DNA of 64,000 nt, taken from Kitasatospora sp. NA04385 (lineage in GTDB: Bacteria; Actinomycetota; Actinomycetes; Streptomycetales; Streptomycetaceae). The stretch covers positions 1,990,059 to 2,054,058 of the forward strand of contig NZ_CP054919.1 of the NCBI RefSeq assembly GCF_013364235.1, given 5' to 3'. The notes beneath the pieces were generated by a model, which was given only the letters and a program-made list of their open reading frames with translations, was not told the origin of the DNA and did no database searches. Shown one piece after another: positions 1-7,844 of this stretch (within the stretch, counting starts at the first letter, position 1; each line of letters opens with the position of its first letter). Position numbers and translations under genes: made by a program.

Positions 1-845
1 TGGCCGTCGCGGTGGCCGACCGGCCCGCCGGGTCGCCCTCCGCCCGGGTGCTGCGGGCGGTCGCGGTGGACGAGGCGACCGCCCGGCGGGCGGCCGCGCC
101 GCTGCTGGCGGCCCGCGAGGAGGTGCACTGGTCGGTGCGGCAGCGGGAGGTGGCCGCCCGGCGGGTGGAGTCGCTGGGGGCGATCGAACTGGCCGCCGTC
201 CCGCTCACGGCGCCCGACCCGGCGCTGCTGCGGGCCGCGCTGCTGGAGGGCCTGGAACGGGAGGGCGTCTCCGTACTGCTGCGCTGGCCGCCCGCCGCGA
301 GCGGCCTGCGCGAACGGCTCGCCTTCCTGCACCGGGCGATCGGCGAGCCGTGGCCGGACGTCGCGGACGCCGCGCTGCTGGCCGCCGCCGAGCAGTGGCT
401 GGAGCCCGAGCTCTCCCGGGCCCGGCGCCGGGCCGACCTGGAGCGGATCGACACCGCCGCCGCGCTGACCCGCCTGCTGCCCTGGGCGAGCGGCCAGGCC
501 GGACGGCTCGACGAACTCGCCCCGGAGCGGATCACCGTGCCCACCGGCAGCCGGATCCGGGTCGACTACGCGAGCGACCCCGAGCGGCCGGTACTGGCGG
601 TGAAGCTCCAGGAGCTGTTCGGCTGGGCCGCCGCCCCGGCGCTGGCCGGCGGGCGCGTCCCGCTCACCGTCCACCTGCTCTCCCCCGCGGGCCGCCCGGC
701 CGCCGTCACCGGCGACCTCGCCTCGTTCTGGCGCACCGGCTACCCCGCCGTCCGCGCCGACCTCCGCGGCCGCTACCCCCGCCACCCCTGGCCCGAGGAC
801 CCCACCACGGCGGAGGCCACCCGCCGGGCCAACCCGCGCAGGTGA
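1..845 (+). CDS. hrpB: ATP-dependent RNA helicase HrpB, C-terminal part (5' truncated by window)
   Basis: The frame is open from base 3 and stops with TGA at 843-845, so only about the last 280 residues are here. The helicase core motifs lie outside the window. What remains matches the HrpB-type C-terminal domain of DEAH-box helicases: a region with a PxGSxIRVDY-like motif, a KLQELFGW motif, and the family ending LLSPAGRP...VTGDLASFWRTGYPAVRADLRGRYPRHPWPEDP. HrpB is a DExH-box helicase of uncertain physiological role in bacteria. The GTG at 12 is internal and not a start. The gene converges on the next one with only 7 bases between stops. Confidence 0.85.
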   Translation, partial: AVAVADRPAGSPSARVLRAVAVDEATARRAAAPLLAAREEVHWSVRQREVAARRVESLGAIELAAVPLTAPDPALLRAALLEGLEREGVSVLLRWPPAASGLRERLAFLHRAIGEPWPDVADAALLAAAEQWLEPELSRARRRADLERIDTAAALTRLLPWASGQAGRLDELAPERITVPTGSRIRVDYASDPERPVLAVKLQELFGWAAAPALAGGRVPLTVHLLSPAGRPAAVTGDLASFWRTGYPAVRADLRGRYPRHPWPEDPTTAEATRRANPRR

Positions 846-852
846 CGGCCGG

Positions 853-1392
853 TCAGGGGTGGGCCGGGAACGGCGAGGTGGGCTGCGAGGGGAGCCCCGC
901 GGCCGGGCCGGGCAGCGGGATCCCCGTGAGGATCGGCCCGCACGCCATCAACCGGCCCTGGGCGTCGTGGTGGCAGTCCGGGTTCCGGCTCGGCGGGGTG
1001 TCGTCGCAGTTGCAGTGCGTGCCGGGGACGACCTCGGTGATCGGCGTCCTCGACGCCTTCGGCTTCCCGGCGGTCGGCTTCGACGTCGGGCCGGGCACCC
1101 GGTCGGCGCTCGGCGAGGGTGCGGCCGACGGCGACAGCGAGGGTGCCGGGGACGGTGCGGGCGGGGGCGTCGCGGTGTCGCCGGGCACGGCGCTGAGTGT
1201 GGCGCCGGGCGCGGCGCTGAGTGTGGCGCTGGGCGCGGTGCTCGCCACCGGGGCCGCCGGGACGGCCTGCGGCGCCGGGTCCGGGCGCGGGCCGGAACCC
1301 GGCACCGCCGCCCACACCGCCCCGCCGACCGCCGCGGCGGCCACCGCCGCCACGATCCCGGCCCGACGGCCCTTCCCCTGCCACGCCTTCAC
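853..1392 (-). CDS. Hypothetical exported protein with Pro/Ala-rich linker and Cys/His tail
   Basis: A 179-aa protein. I chose the GTG at 1392 because AGGTGG lies just upstream and the protein then starts with a basic stretch followed by a hydrophobic helix (about residues 10-30), an uncleaved anchor or signal peptide. Residues about 35-110 are a low-complexity Ala/Pro/Ser/Thr linker holding a tandem repeat. The C-terminus carries a compact Cys-rich patch (HCNCDDTPPSRNPDCHH). This could bind metal or form disulfides outside the cell, which is inference. No family recognised. It faces hrpB tail to tail and is transcribed away from the GNAT gene's 3' end. Confidence 0.6.
   Translation of the reverse strand: MKAWQGKGRRAGIVAAVAAAAVGGAVWAAVPGSGPRPDPAPQAVPAAPVASTAPSATLSAAPGATLSAVPGDTATPPPAPSPAPSLSPSAAPSPSADRVPGPTSKPTAGKPKASRTPITEVVPGTHCNCDDTPPSRNPDCHHDAQGRLMACGPILTGIPLPGPAAGLPSQPTSPFPAHP
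1183..1246. repeat. 24-bp tandem repeat, about 2.6 copies, in the linker of the 853-1392 gene
   Basis: Units start at 1183, 1207 and 1231 and share the core GGCGCTGAGTGTGGCGC. The first two differ at only a few bases. They encode repeated Ala/Thr/Leu/Ser/Pro-Gly linker segments, so copy number can change without breaking the frame. Confidence 0.75.
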
Positions 1393-1463
1393 GGTCCCAC
1401 CTCTGCGTTCGCACCGGTCGTTCGGTGCGCGAAGCATAGTGGCGGCCCACGGGGGCGGTGCGG

Positions 1464-2042
1464 TCAGGCCCAGTCCTCCGCCAGGACCGCCATGTCGATG
1501 TCGTCGATCCACTCGTCGCCGTACCGCAGCACCTGCCGCCGCACCCCCTCGACCCGGAACCCGGCCTTCTGGTAGGCCCGTCGCCCCCGGCCGTTGAAGG
1601 CGTAGACGGAGAGCGAGACCCGGTTGAGGCCGAGGGCGCGGATCGCGTGGTCGGTGAGCAGGCGGACGGCCTCGGTGCCGAGGCCGCGGTCGCGGCCGTC
1701 GGGGCCGAGGGCGATCCGGAGGTTGCAGGCGCGGTTGGGTTCGTCCCACTCGTTGAGGACGATCTCGCCGACGCCGCGGCCGGTGGCGCGGTCGACCACG
1801 ATCAGGTCGAGGCGGTCGGTCTGCTCGTTGCGGGTGGTGTACCAGTCGACGACGCGGCGCTCCCTCGCCTCGTCCCAGACCGGGGGTGCGGGGGTGTGGG
1901 CGTCAGAGGTGTAGCGGAGCACGTCCGGGTCGTCGATCACGGCGCGGAGCATGGGGAGGTCCTCTTCCGGCCGCACGGGCCGCAGCAGGACCTTCTCGCC
2001 CACCAGGGTGGGCTTGTCGGCGAAGGTGGTGGTGGCGGGCAT
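1464..2042 (-). CDS. GNAT family N-acetyltransferase (RimJ/RimL type)
   Basis: 192 aa, ATG at 2042. It has the usual GNAT layout: an N-terminal LRPVRPEEDLPML segment (about residues 20-32), a central strand GVGEIVLNEWD, the acetyl-CoA pyrophosphate-binding loop around GPDGRDRGLGTEAVRLL (about 113-129), and the C-terminal motif LGLNRVSLSVYAFNGRGRRAYQKAGF (about 137-162). This pattern is typical of RimJ/RimL-like acetyltransferases acting on protein N-termini or small amines. The substrate cannot be read from sequence. It follows polA on the same strand with a 41-base gap and could be cotranscribed with it. Confidence 0.88.
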   Translation of the reverse strand: MPATTTFADKPTLVGEKVLLRPVRPEEDLPMLRAVIDDPDVLRYTSDAHTPAPPVWDEARERRVVDWYTTRNEQTDRLDLIVVDRATGRGVGEIVLNEWDEPNRACNLRIALGPDGRDRGLGTEAVRLLTDHAIRALGLNRVSLSVYAFNGRGRRAYQKAGFRVEGVRRQVLRYGDEWIDDIDMAVLAEDWA

Positions 2043-2083
2043 CCGGCCAGTCTCGGCGGACCGGCCGGACGCCCGCAACGTGA

Positions 2084-4813
2084 TTAGTGCGCGGCGGTCT
2101 CCCAGTTCGGGCCGGCGCCGACCGAGACGTCCAGCGGGGCGCGCAGCGGGTACGCACCGGCCATCTGCTCGCGGACGAGCGCCTCGACCTGCTCGCGCTC
2201 GCCGGGGGCGACCTCCAGGACGATCTCGTCGTGCACCTGGAGCAGCATCCGGGTGGTGAGGCCGGCCGCGCGCAGGGCCTCGTCGACCCGGAGCATGGCG
2301 ATCTTGACGATGTCGGCGGCGGAGCCCTGGATGGGGGCGTTGAGGGCCATCCGCTCGGCCATCTCGCGGCGCTGCCGGTTGTCGCTGGTGAGGTCGGGCA
2401 GGTAGCGGCGGCGGCCGAGCAGCGTCTCGGTGTAGCCGACGGCGCGGGCCTCCTCGACCACGTCGTGCAGGTAGTCGCGGACGCCGCCGAAGCGCTCGAA
2501 GTAGGTGTCCATCAGGCCCTGGGCCTCGGCGGGCTTGATGCCGAGCTGCTGGGAGAGGCCGTACGCGGACAGGCCGTAGGCGAGGCCGTACGACATGGCC
2601 TTGATCTTGCGGCGCATCTCGGCGTCGACGTCGCCGGGGGCGACCGAGAAGACCTGGGAGGCGACGGTGGTGTGCAGGTCCTCGCCGGTGGTGAAGGCCT
2701 CGATCAGGGCCTCGTCCCCGGAGAGGTGGGCCATGATGCGCAGTTCGATCTGCGAGTAGTCGGCGGTGAGCAGCGTCTCGTAGCCCTCGCCGACCACGAA
2801 GGCGCGGCGGATGGCGCGGCCCTCCTCGGTGCGGACCGGGATGTTCTGCAGGTTCGGGTCCTGGGAGGAGAGGCGGCCGGTGGCGGCGACCATCTGGTTG
2901 AAGGTGGTGTGGATCCGGCCCTGCGGGGAGACGGTCTTGAGCAGGCCCTCGACGGTGGTGCGCAGCTTGGCCTGGTCCCGGTGGCGGAGCAGGATGACCG
3001 GGAGCTCGTTGGTGGTCTGGGTGGCGAGCCAGGTGAGCGCGTCGGCGTCGGTGGTGTACCCGGTCTTGATCTTCTTGGTCTTCGGCAGGCCGAGGTCGCC
3101 GAACAGGACCTCCTGGAGCTGCTTGGGCGAGCCGAGGTTGAACTCGCGGCCGGCGGCGGCGTGCGCCTCCTCGACGCAGCGCTGGATCTCGGCGGCGAAC
3201 TGGGACTCCAGGCCGCGGAGCCACTCGCGGTCGGCGGCGATGCCGTGGCGCTCCATCCGGGCGAGGAGCTCGGCGATCGGCAGTTCCATGTCGTGGAACA
3301 GCTCGACCGCGCCGACCTCGGCGAGCCGGGTGTCGAACAGGACGGCGAGGTCGTGGACGGCGCGGGCCCGGGTCATCAGGGCCTGGGCGCCGGCCGTCGG
3401 GTCGGGCTCGTCGGAGTCGAAGCTGAGCTGGCCGGTCTCGGTCTGGGCGGCGGGGGCGAGCGAGCGGCCCAGGTACTCCTCGGCGAGGACGTCGAGGGTG
3501 AAGGCGCGGCGGCCGGGCTTCTCCAGGTAGGCGGCGAGCGCGGTGTCGGCGGTGACGCCGGCGAACTGCCAGCCCTGCTCGGCGAAGGCCCGCATCACCT
3601 GCTTGGCGATGTGCAGCGCCTTGGGGCGCTTGGGGTCGGCGAGCCAGGCGGTGAGGGCGCGGTCGTCGTCCTCGGCGAGCGCGGCGGGGTCGAACCAGGC
3701 GGCGGCGGTGCCGGTGGCCAGGGCGATCTGGTCGACCTTGCCGGTGCCCAGGGCCCAGGTGTAGTCGGCGGCGAGCGCGGTGCGGGCGTCCTCGCCGGTG
3801 TGCTGCTCCAGCCAGGCGGCGAGCGCGCCGGGCCCGGTGAGCAGGTCGCCGTCGACGGCGGGGCCGGCCGGGACCTCGACGGCGGCGGACTCGGCGCCGG
3901 CCGGGTCGATGCCGGCCACCCGGTCGCGGAAGTTGGGGTTGCGGAACTCCAGCGCCTCCATCAGCCGGGCGACCTCGTCCTTGTCGAACGGGGCGCGCTC
4001 CAGGTCGGGGACGCCGAGCGGGAGTTCGACGTCCCGCACCAGCTCGGTGAGGAAGCGGTTGCGCTTGACGGAGTCGAGGTGCTCGCGGAGCTTCTCGCCG
4101 ATCTTGCCCTTGACCTCGTCGGCGTGCTCGACCAGTTCGGCGAAGGAGCCGTACTGGTTGACCCACTTGGCGGCGGTCTTCTCGCCGACGCCGGGGATGC
4201 CGGGCAGGTTGTCGGACGGGTCGCCGCGCAGGGCCGCGAGGTCCGGGTACTGGTCGGGGCGGACGCCGTACTTCTCGGCGACCTTCTCCGGGGTGTAGCG
4301 CGTCAACTCCGAGACGCCCTTGGTGGGGTACAGGACGGTGACGTCCTCGGTGACGAGCTGCAGGGAGTCCCGGTCGCCGGTGACGATCAGCACCTCGAAG
4401 CCCGCGGCCGCGGCGGCGGTGGCCAGGGTGGCGATCACGTCGTCGGCCTCGAAGCCCTCGGCGGTGATCCGGGGCACCCGCATGGCGTCGAGCAGTTCGC
4501 CGATCAGCGGGATCTGGCTGCGGAACTCGTCCGGCGTGGCGGAGCGGTTGGCCTTGTACTCGGGGAACTCGACGGCCCGGAAGGTCTGCCGGGACAGGTC
4601 GAAGGCCACCGCGAGGTGGGTGGGCCGCTCGTCCCGCACGGTGTTGGCCAGCATCGAGGCGAAGCCGTAGACGGCGTTGGTGTGCTGGCCGGTGGCGGTG
4701 GAGAAGTTCTCCACCGGCAGGGCGAAGAAGGCCCGGTAGGCCATCGAATGCCCGTCCAGCAGCATCAGCCGGGGCCGTCCGGCCGCACTCTTACCCGCAC
4801 CCTGTGTCGCCAC
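2084..4813 (-). CDS. polA: DNA polymerase I
   Basis: 909 aa, close to the usual actinobacterial length. GTG start at 4813; the protein begins with a short basic tail before LMLLDGHSMAYRAFFA. Residues about 15-310 are the 5'-3' nuclease (AFDLSRQTFR, GFEADDVIATLA, VTGDRDSLQLV, and the helix-hairpin-helix LPGIPGVGEKTAAKW). Residues about 320-500 are a 3'-5' exonuclease-like fold in which the DxE and HNxxYD-type metal-binding motifs are not present, so proofreading is probably absent, as in other actinobacterial PolA. The polymerase domain has motif A DYSQIELR (about 684), motif B RRKIKAMSYGLAYG and motif C QVHDEIV (about 857). It works in Okazaki fragment processing and excision repair. Divergent from the thioesterase gene. 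Confidence 0.97.
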   Translation of the reverse strand: MATQGAGKSAAGRPRLMLLDGHSMAYRAFFALPVENFSTATGQHTNAVYGFASMLANTVRDERPTHLAVAFDLSRQTFRAVEFPEYKANRSATPDEFRSQIPLIGELLDAMRVPRITAEGFEADDVIATLATAAAAAGFEVLIVTGDRDSLQLVTEDVTVLYPTKGVSELTRYTPEKVAEKYGVRPDQYPDLAALRGDPSDNLPGIPGVGEKTAAKWVNQYGSFAELVEHADEVKGKIGEKLREHLDSVKRNRFLTELVRDVELPLGVPDLERAPFDKDEVARLMEALEFRNPNFRDRVAGIDPAGAESAAVEVPAGPAVDGDLLTGPGALAAWLEQHTGEDARTALAADYTWALGTGKVDQIALATGTAAAWFDPAALAEDDDRALTAWLADPKRPKALHIAKQVMRAFAEQGWQFAGVTADTALAAYLEKPGRRAFTLDVLAEEYLGRSLAPAAQTETGQLSFDSDEPDPTAGAQALMTRARAVHDLAVLFDTRLAEVGAVELFHDMELPIAELLARMERHGIAADREWLRGLESQFAAEIQRCVEEAHAAAGREFNLGSPKQLQEVLFGDLGLPKTKKIKTGYTTDADALTWLATQTTNELPVILLRHRDQAKLRTTVEGLLKTVSPQGRIHTTFNQMVAATGRLSSQDPNLQNIPVRTEEGRAIRRAFVVGEGYETLLTADYSQIELRIMAHLSGDEALIEAFTTGEDLHTTVASQVFSVAPGDVDAEMRRKIKAMSYGLAYGLSAYGLSQQLGIKPAEAQGLMDTYFERFGGVRDYLHDVVEEARAVGYTETLLGRRRYLPDLTSDNRQRREMAERMALNAPIQGSAADIVKIAMLRVDEALRAAGLTTRMLLQVHDEIVLEVAPGEREQVEALVREQMAGAYPLRAPLDVSVGAGPNWETAAH

Positions 4814-4851
4814 GTCCCGATCCCGTCCTGCCGGTTGCACTGCCTCCCCGA

Positions 4852-4857
4852 TCCTAG
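4852..4857 (-). promoter_or_regulatory. Possible -10 element for polA
   Basis: TAGGAT on the minus strand, about 40 bases upstream of the polA GTG. No convincing -35 is visible, so this is tentative. Confidence 0.3.
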
Positions 4858-4899
4858 GGCGTGACCAGGACATCCCCGGTGCGGCGCGGAGGACCTCCC

Positions 4900-4926
4900 C
4901 TACCGCCCGGTAGACAGTCGTACGAT
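4900..4926 (+). promoter_or_regulatory. Palindrome and -10 element before the thioesterase gene
   Basis: CTACCG-CC-CGGTAG (4900-4913) is a perfect 6+6 palindrome. It ends 7 bases before a -10-like TACGAT (4921-4926), which sits about 38 bases before the ATG at 4965. A palindrome of TACCG/CGGTA type between -35 and -10 looks like a repressor operator, for example for a TetR-family protein. That identity is inference. Confidence 0.4.
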
Positions 4927-4964
4927 CGACGCGCAACGAAGCGAACCCGGAAGCAGGGAGCACC

Positions 4965-5417
4965 ATGACCGACGCGTCGCCCGTACTGAAAGTGCCCCAG
5001 GACGTGCTGGACCACTTCGCCAAGCTGGGGGTGAGCCAGGAGACCTTCTCCGGCGGGCACCTGGGCGAGAAGCTGGGCATCACCATCGTCGAGGCCTCGC
5101 CGGACCGGGTGGTCGGGACGATGCCGGTGGAGGGCAACCAGCAGCCGTACGGGCTGCTGCACGGCGGGGCGTCGGCGGCGCTGGCCGAGACGCTGGGCTC
5201 GATCGGCGCGATGCTGCACGCCGGGCCGGGCCGCTACGCGGTGGGCGTGGACCTGAACGCGACGCACCACCGCTCGGCGACCTCGGGCCTGGTGACGGGC
5301 GTGGCGACGGCGGTGTTCAAGGGGCGCACCGCGGCGACGTACGAGATCGCGGTGACGGACGACACCGGCCGCCGGATCACCTCCTGCCGGCTGACCTGCA
5401 TGCTGCGCGACCTCTAG
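4965..5417 (+). CDS. PaaI-family hotdog thioesterase
   Basis: 150 aa, ATG at 4965 preceded by AGGGAG. The sequence has the 4HBT/PaaI hallmark QPYGLLHGGASAALAETLGS (about residues 60-80) in which the LHGG loop and following helix carry the catalytic and CoA-contacting residues. It ends in VFKGRTAATYEIAVTDDTGRRITSCRLTCMLRDL, typical of the last strands of the fold. Such enzymes hydrolyse aryl- or acyl-CoA thioesters and often act as rescue enzymes for stalled CoA pools. The exact acyl group is unknown. Single gene, divergent from polA, with a possible operator in its promoter. Confidence 0.9.
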   Translation: MTDASPVLKVPQDVLDHFAKLGVSQETFSGGHLGEKLGITIVEASPDRVVGTMPVEGNQQPYGLLHGGASAALAETLGSIGAMLHAGPGRYAVGVDLNATHHRSATSGLVTGVATAVFKGRTAATYEIAVTDDTGRRITSCRLTCMLRDL

Positions 5418-5448
5418 GCGCACGTTTCCAGGCGCACGCTCCTCCTCC

Positions 5449-5509
5449 GCGCCCCCTCGTGGTTTGGCCGTTCCCCGTCAGGGGCAGTCTCGGCTGGACG
5501 AGGGGGCGC
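5449..5509 (+). promoter_or_regulatory. Stem-loop that covers the Shine-Dalgarno of the next gene
   Basis: GCGCCCCCTCGT (5449-5460) pairs perfectly with ACGAGGGGGCGC (5498-5509), with 37 bases between. The right arm contains the AGGGGG that would be the ribosome site for the ATG at 5514. The structure could end transcription from the thioesterase gene or hold the start site closed. There is no T-tract. Confidence 0.5.
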
Positions 5510-5513
5510 CGCC

Positions 5514-6206
5514 ATGTCCGCAGAGCGCGAATCACCGCAACCGCCGCGGGGGGTCTGCGGGTCGGTCGGCCCGGTCGAGCCGGGCGAGGGCGCCTGGGCG
5601 CCGCTGGTGCTGCGCCCCGGGCCGGCTCCGGACGGCCCGCCGCGGCTCCTGACCGCTCGTCAGAGGTGGCTGCTGGCAAGTTTCTTGCTCCTGGGGGCGG
5701 CGGTGCTGACGGCCCGGCAGGTGGCGAACTACCCTGAGCAGGCGGCGAACTCGCCCCCGCCGCAGCGGCAGGTGCTGCCCTTCCCCTCGCAGTCCACCCG
5801 GTTCGAGTACGTCGGCCCGGTCCCGGCCCGGCAGGAGTCCTTCGCGCTGGAGCTGGCGGTGCACAACACCGGGCCCGGTCCGGTGGAGGTGCTGGGGGTG
5901 CGGCAGGGCCTGCGGGGCCTGACCGTGCTGGTGTCGGGCTGGCTGCCGCGGACGGTGCCGCCCGGCGGGGCGGTGTCGCTGCGGTTGGGGCTGCGGGTGA
6001 CGGACTGTTCGGCGATGCCGACGGACACGCCCCTGCCGCTTCTGGATGTAACGCTGCGTAACACGCGCGCAATGGAGACGGTGAGCCCGCTCCTGGACGG
6101 CCCCTCCGCCCCGAGTCTCTCGTCGGCGCTGCACACGGCCTGCGGCGGCACCGATTATCGGACGCTCGCGACCACCCCTCCGACGCCGGACAAACCCGTC
6201 CGATAA
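5514..6206 (+). CDS. Hypothetical single-pass membrane protein with extracellular beta-sandwich-like domain
   Basis: 230 aa, ATG at 5514. Residues about 1-45 are cytoplasmic and Pro/Gly rich. A transmembrane helix spans about 46-65 (WLLASFLLLGAAVLTA). The rest is probably outside: FEYVGPVPARQESFALELAVHNTGPGPVEVLGV... followed by VPPGGAVSLRLGLRVTDCSAMP. This alternating pattern, with 'VHNTG' and 'VPPGGAVSLRL', resembles the Ig-like folds of exported actinobacterial proteins. Two Cys in the exported part may form a disulfide. No enzyme motif. The stop codon lies inside the inverted repeat at 6151-6210. Confidence 0.7.
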   Translation: MSAERESPQPPRGVCGSVGPVEPGEGAWAPLVLRPGPAPDGPPRLLTARQRWLLASFLLLGAAVLTARQVANYPEQAANSPPPQRQVLPFPSQSTRFEYVGPVPARQESFALELAVHNTGPGPVEVLGVRQGLRGLTVLVSGWLPRTVPPGGAVSLRLGLRVTDCSAMPTDTPLPLLDVTLRNTRAMETVSPLLDGPSAPSLSSALHTACGGTDYRTLATTPPTPDKPVR

Positions 6207-6210
6207 TCGG
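6151..6210 (+). terminator. 14-bp perfect inverted repeat spanning the end of the 5514-6206 gene
   Basis: The arms at 6151-6164 (core CGATTATCGGACG) and 6197-6210 are exact reverse complements separated by 32 bases. The right arm includes the TAA stop. The loop is long for an intrinsic terminator and no T-run follows. It may act as a weak terminator, a 3'-end stabiliser or a protein site. The ATTATCGG core is AT-rich for this genome. Confidence 0.45.
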
Positions 6211-6497
6211 AGATCCTGGTCGTGACCAGGGAGTTGAGGAAGGGGAGCATCCGCTCATCGGGACGGAGCCCGGAATTCCGGCCTCCACCTGGGGTTTTCG
6301 ACCATGATGTGAGATCAACATCCGCCGTGGTCATAACAAGAGAATCACAGCCTCCCCCGCCCCTCTGCCCGAGTCGGCAGCGGCGGTCTAGAGTCACGCC
6401 CAGTTACCGCTCCGTCCGGTTTTCGGGCTGGGCCGTCGCGATCCGGCACCGCCAGCCCTGTGCGCGTGTCCTCCAGATCCAGAAGGAGACCCTCGTC
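6207..6497 (+). promoter_or_regulatory. Intergenic region before livK with stacked palindromes
   Basis: 291 bases without a gene. It holds CCTGGTC-GT-GACCAGG (6215-6230), a compact 7+7 palindrome, and a nested pair: GACCA/TGGTC (6300-6304, 6328-6332) around GATGT/ACATC (6306-6310, 6318-6322). This part is clearly more AT-rich than its surroundings. I take it as the regulatory region of the liv operon, probably with at least one repressor site. No clear -35/-10 pair could be fixed. Confidence 0.45.
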
Positions 6498-7745
6498 GTG
6501 CGAAAGAGCTCACTTCTCGCCGTGACCATTGCAGTGACCGCGGCGCTCACCCTGTCCGCCTGCGGTTCGCGCGGCGGCAAGTCCGACTCCGGCGCGGACA
6601 ACGCGAGCGGCGACGGCAAGTCCGCCGTCAAGGTGGTGATCGGCGTCGACGCGCCGATCAGCGGCAGCCTGTCGGCGCTGGGCCTGGGCATCCGGAACTC
6701 GGTGGAGCTGGCGACCAAGCAGGCCAACGAGAAGAACTACGTCCCCGGCGTGACGTTCTCCATCGACGCCAAGGACGACCAGGCCAACCCGACCACCGGC
6801 AAGCAGAACGCCACCGCGCTGGTCGACAGCAAGGGCGTCGTCGGCGTGGTCGGCCCGCTCAACTCCAGCGTCTCGCTGACCATGCAGAAGGTCTTCGACG
6901 ACGCCAAGCTGGCCCAGGTCTCGCCGGCCAACACCAGCCCCGACCTGTCGCTGGGCCCGGACTGGGGCAGCGGCAAGTTCGTCCGCCAGTACCAGTCGTA
7001 CTTCCGCACCGCCACCACCGACGTGGTGCAGGGCAAGTTCGCCGCCCAGTACCTGTACAACGACGCCAAGAAGACCAAGGTCTACGTCGTCGACGACAAG
7101 AAGACCTACGGCGCGGGCCTGGCCGCCATCTTCGCGGACGAGTTCAAGAAGCTCGGCGGCACCGTGGTCGGCACCGACCACATCAACCCGGGCGACAAGG
7201 ACTTCTCCGCCATCGCCACCAAGGTCGCGGGCGCCGGCGCCGACGCGGTCTACTACGGCGGCGAGTACCCGGACGCCGGCCCGCTCAGCGACCAGCTGAA
7301 GAAGGGCGGCGCGAAGGTCCCGCTGTTCGGCGGCGACGGCATCTACGACCCGGAGTTCATCAAGCTCGCCAACGGCAACGGCGAGGGCGACCTGGCCACC
7401 TCGGTCGGCGTCCCGGTCGAGGAGCTGGACACCGCCAAGGAGTTCGTCGCCAACTACGCCGCGGCCAGCTACAAGGACCCGTACGCGGCGTACGGCGGCT
7501 ACTCGTACGACGCCGCCTGGTCGATCATCGAGGCGGTCAAGGCCGCGGTCGAGCACAACGGCGGCAAGGTGCCGTCCGACCTGCGCACCAAGGTGCTGGG
7601 CGAGCTCGGCAAGGTGAAGTTCACCGGCGTCACCGGCCCGGTCGCCTTCGACGAGTACGGCGACACCACCAACAAGCAGCTGACCGTGTACAGCGTCCAG
7701 GACGGCGCGTGGAAGAAGGTCAAGAGCGGTACCTACAGCGGCTGA
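6498..7745 (+). CDS. livK: Branched-chain amino acid ABC transporter, substrate-binding lipoprotein
   Basis: 415 aa. GTG start at 6498, chosen because AAGGAG (6483-6488) precedes it and the protein then begins with a lipoprotein signal peptide (RKSSLLAVTIAVTAALTLSAC; lipidated Cys22). The mature part is a periplasmic-binding fold of the LIVBP type: VVIGVDAPISGSLSALG, DDQANPTTGKQNATALV, GVVGPLNSSVSLTMQKVFDDA and DAVYYGGEYPDAGPL. It captures Leu/Ile/Val or related ligands outside the membrane and delivers them to LivHM. First gene of a five-gene operon (livK-H-M-G-F). Confidence 0.93.
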   Translation: MRKSSLLAVTIAVTAALTLSACGSRGGKSDSGADNASGDGKSAVKVVIGVDAPISGSLSALGLGIRNSVELATKQANEKNYVPGVTFSIDAKDDQANPTTGKQNATALVDSKGVVGVVGPLNSSVSLTMQKVFDDAKLAQVSPANTSPDLSLGPDWGSGKFVRQYQSYFRTATTDVVQGKFAAQYLYNDAKKTKVYVVDDKKTYGAGLAAIFADEFKKLGGTVVGTDHINPGDKDFSAIATKVAGAGADAVYYGGEYPDAGPLSDQLKKGGAKVPLFGGDGIYDPEFIKLANGNGEGDLATSVGVPVEELDTAKEFVANYAAASYKDPYAAYGGYSYDAAWSIIEAVKAAVEHNGGKVPSDLRTKVLGELGKVKFTGVTGPVAFDEYGDTTNKQLTVYSVQDGAWKKVKSGTYSG

Positions 7746-7844
7746 TCCGCACCGCACCACCCCCCGCAAGAGACAGCCGTGTCGGCGGAGGGCACCACGA
7801 GTGCCCTCCGCCTCCTCGTACCCCCCTATCCACGGAGGCCCGCG

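Noticed and set aside
2087..4864. A 925-codon open frame on the plus strand antisense to polA
   Set aside because: Long antisense frames are expected at this GC content. It has no family motif, its composition is that of a reverse-read gene, and polA on the other strand is certain.
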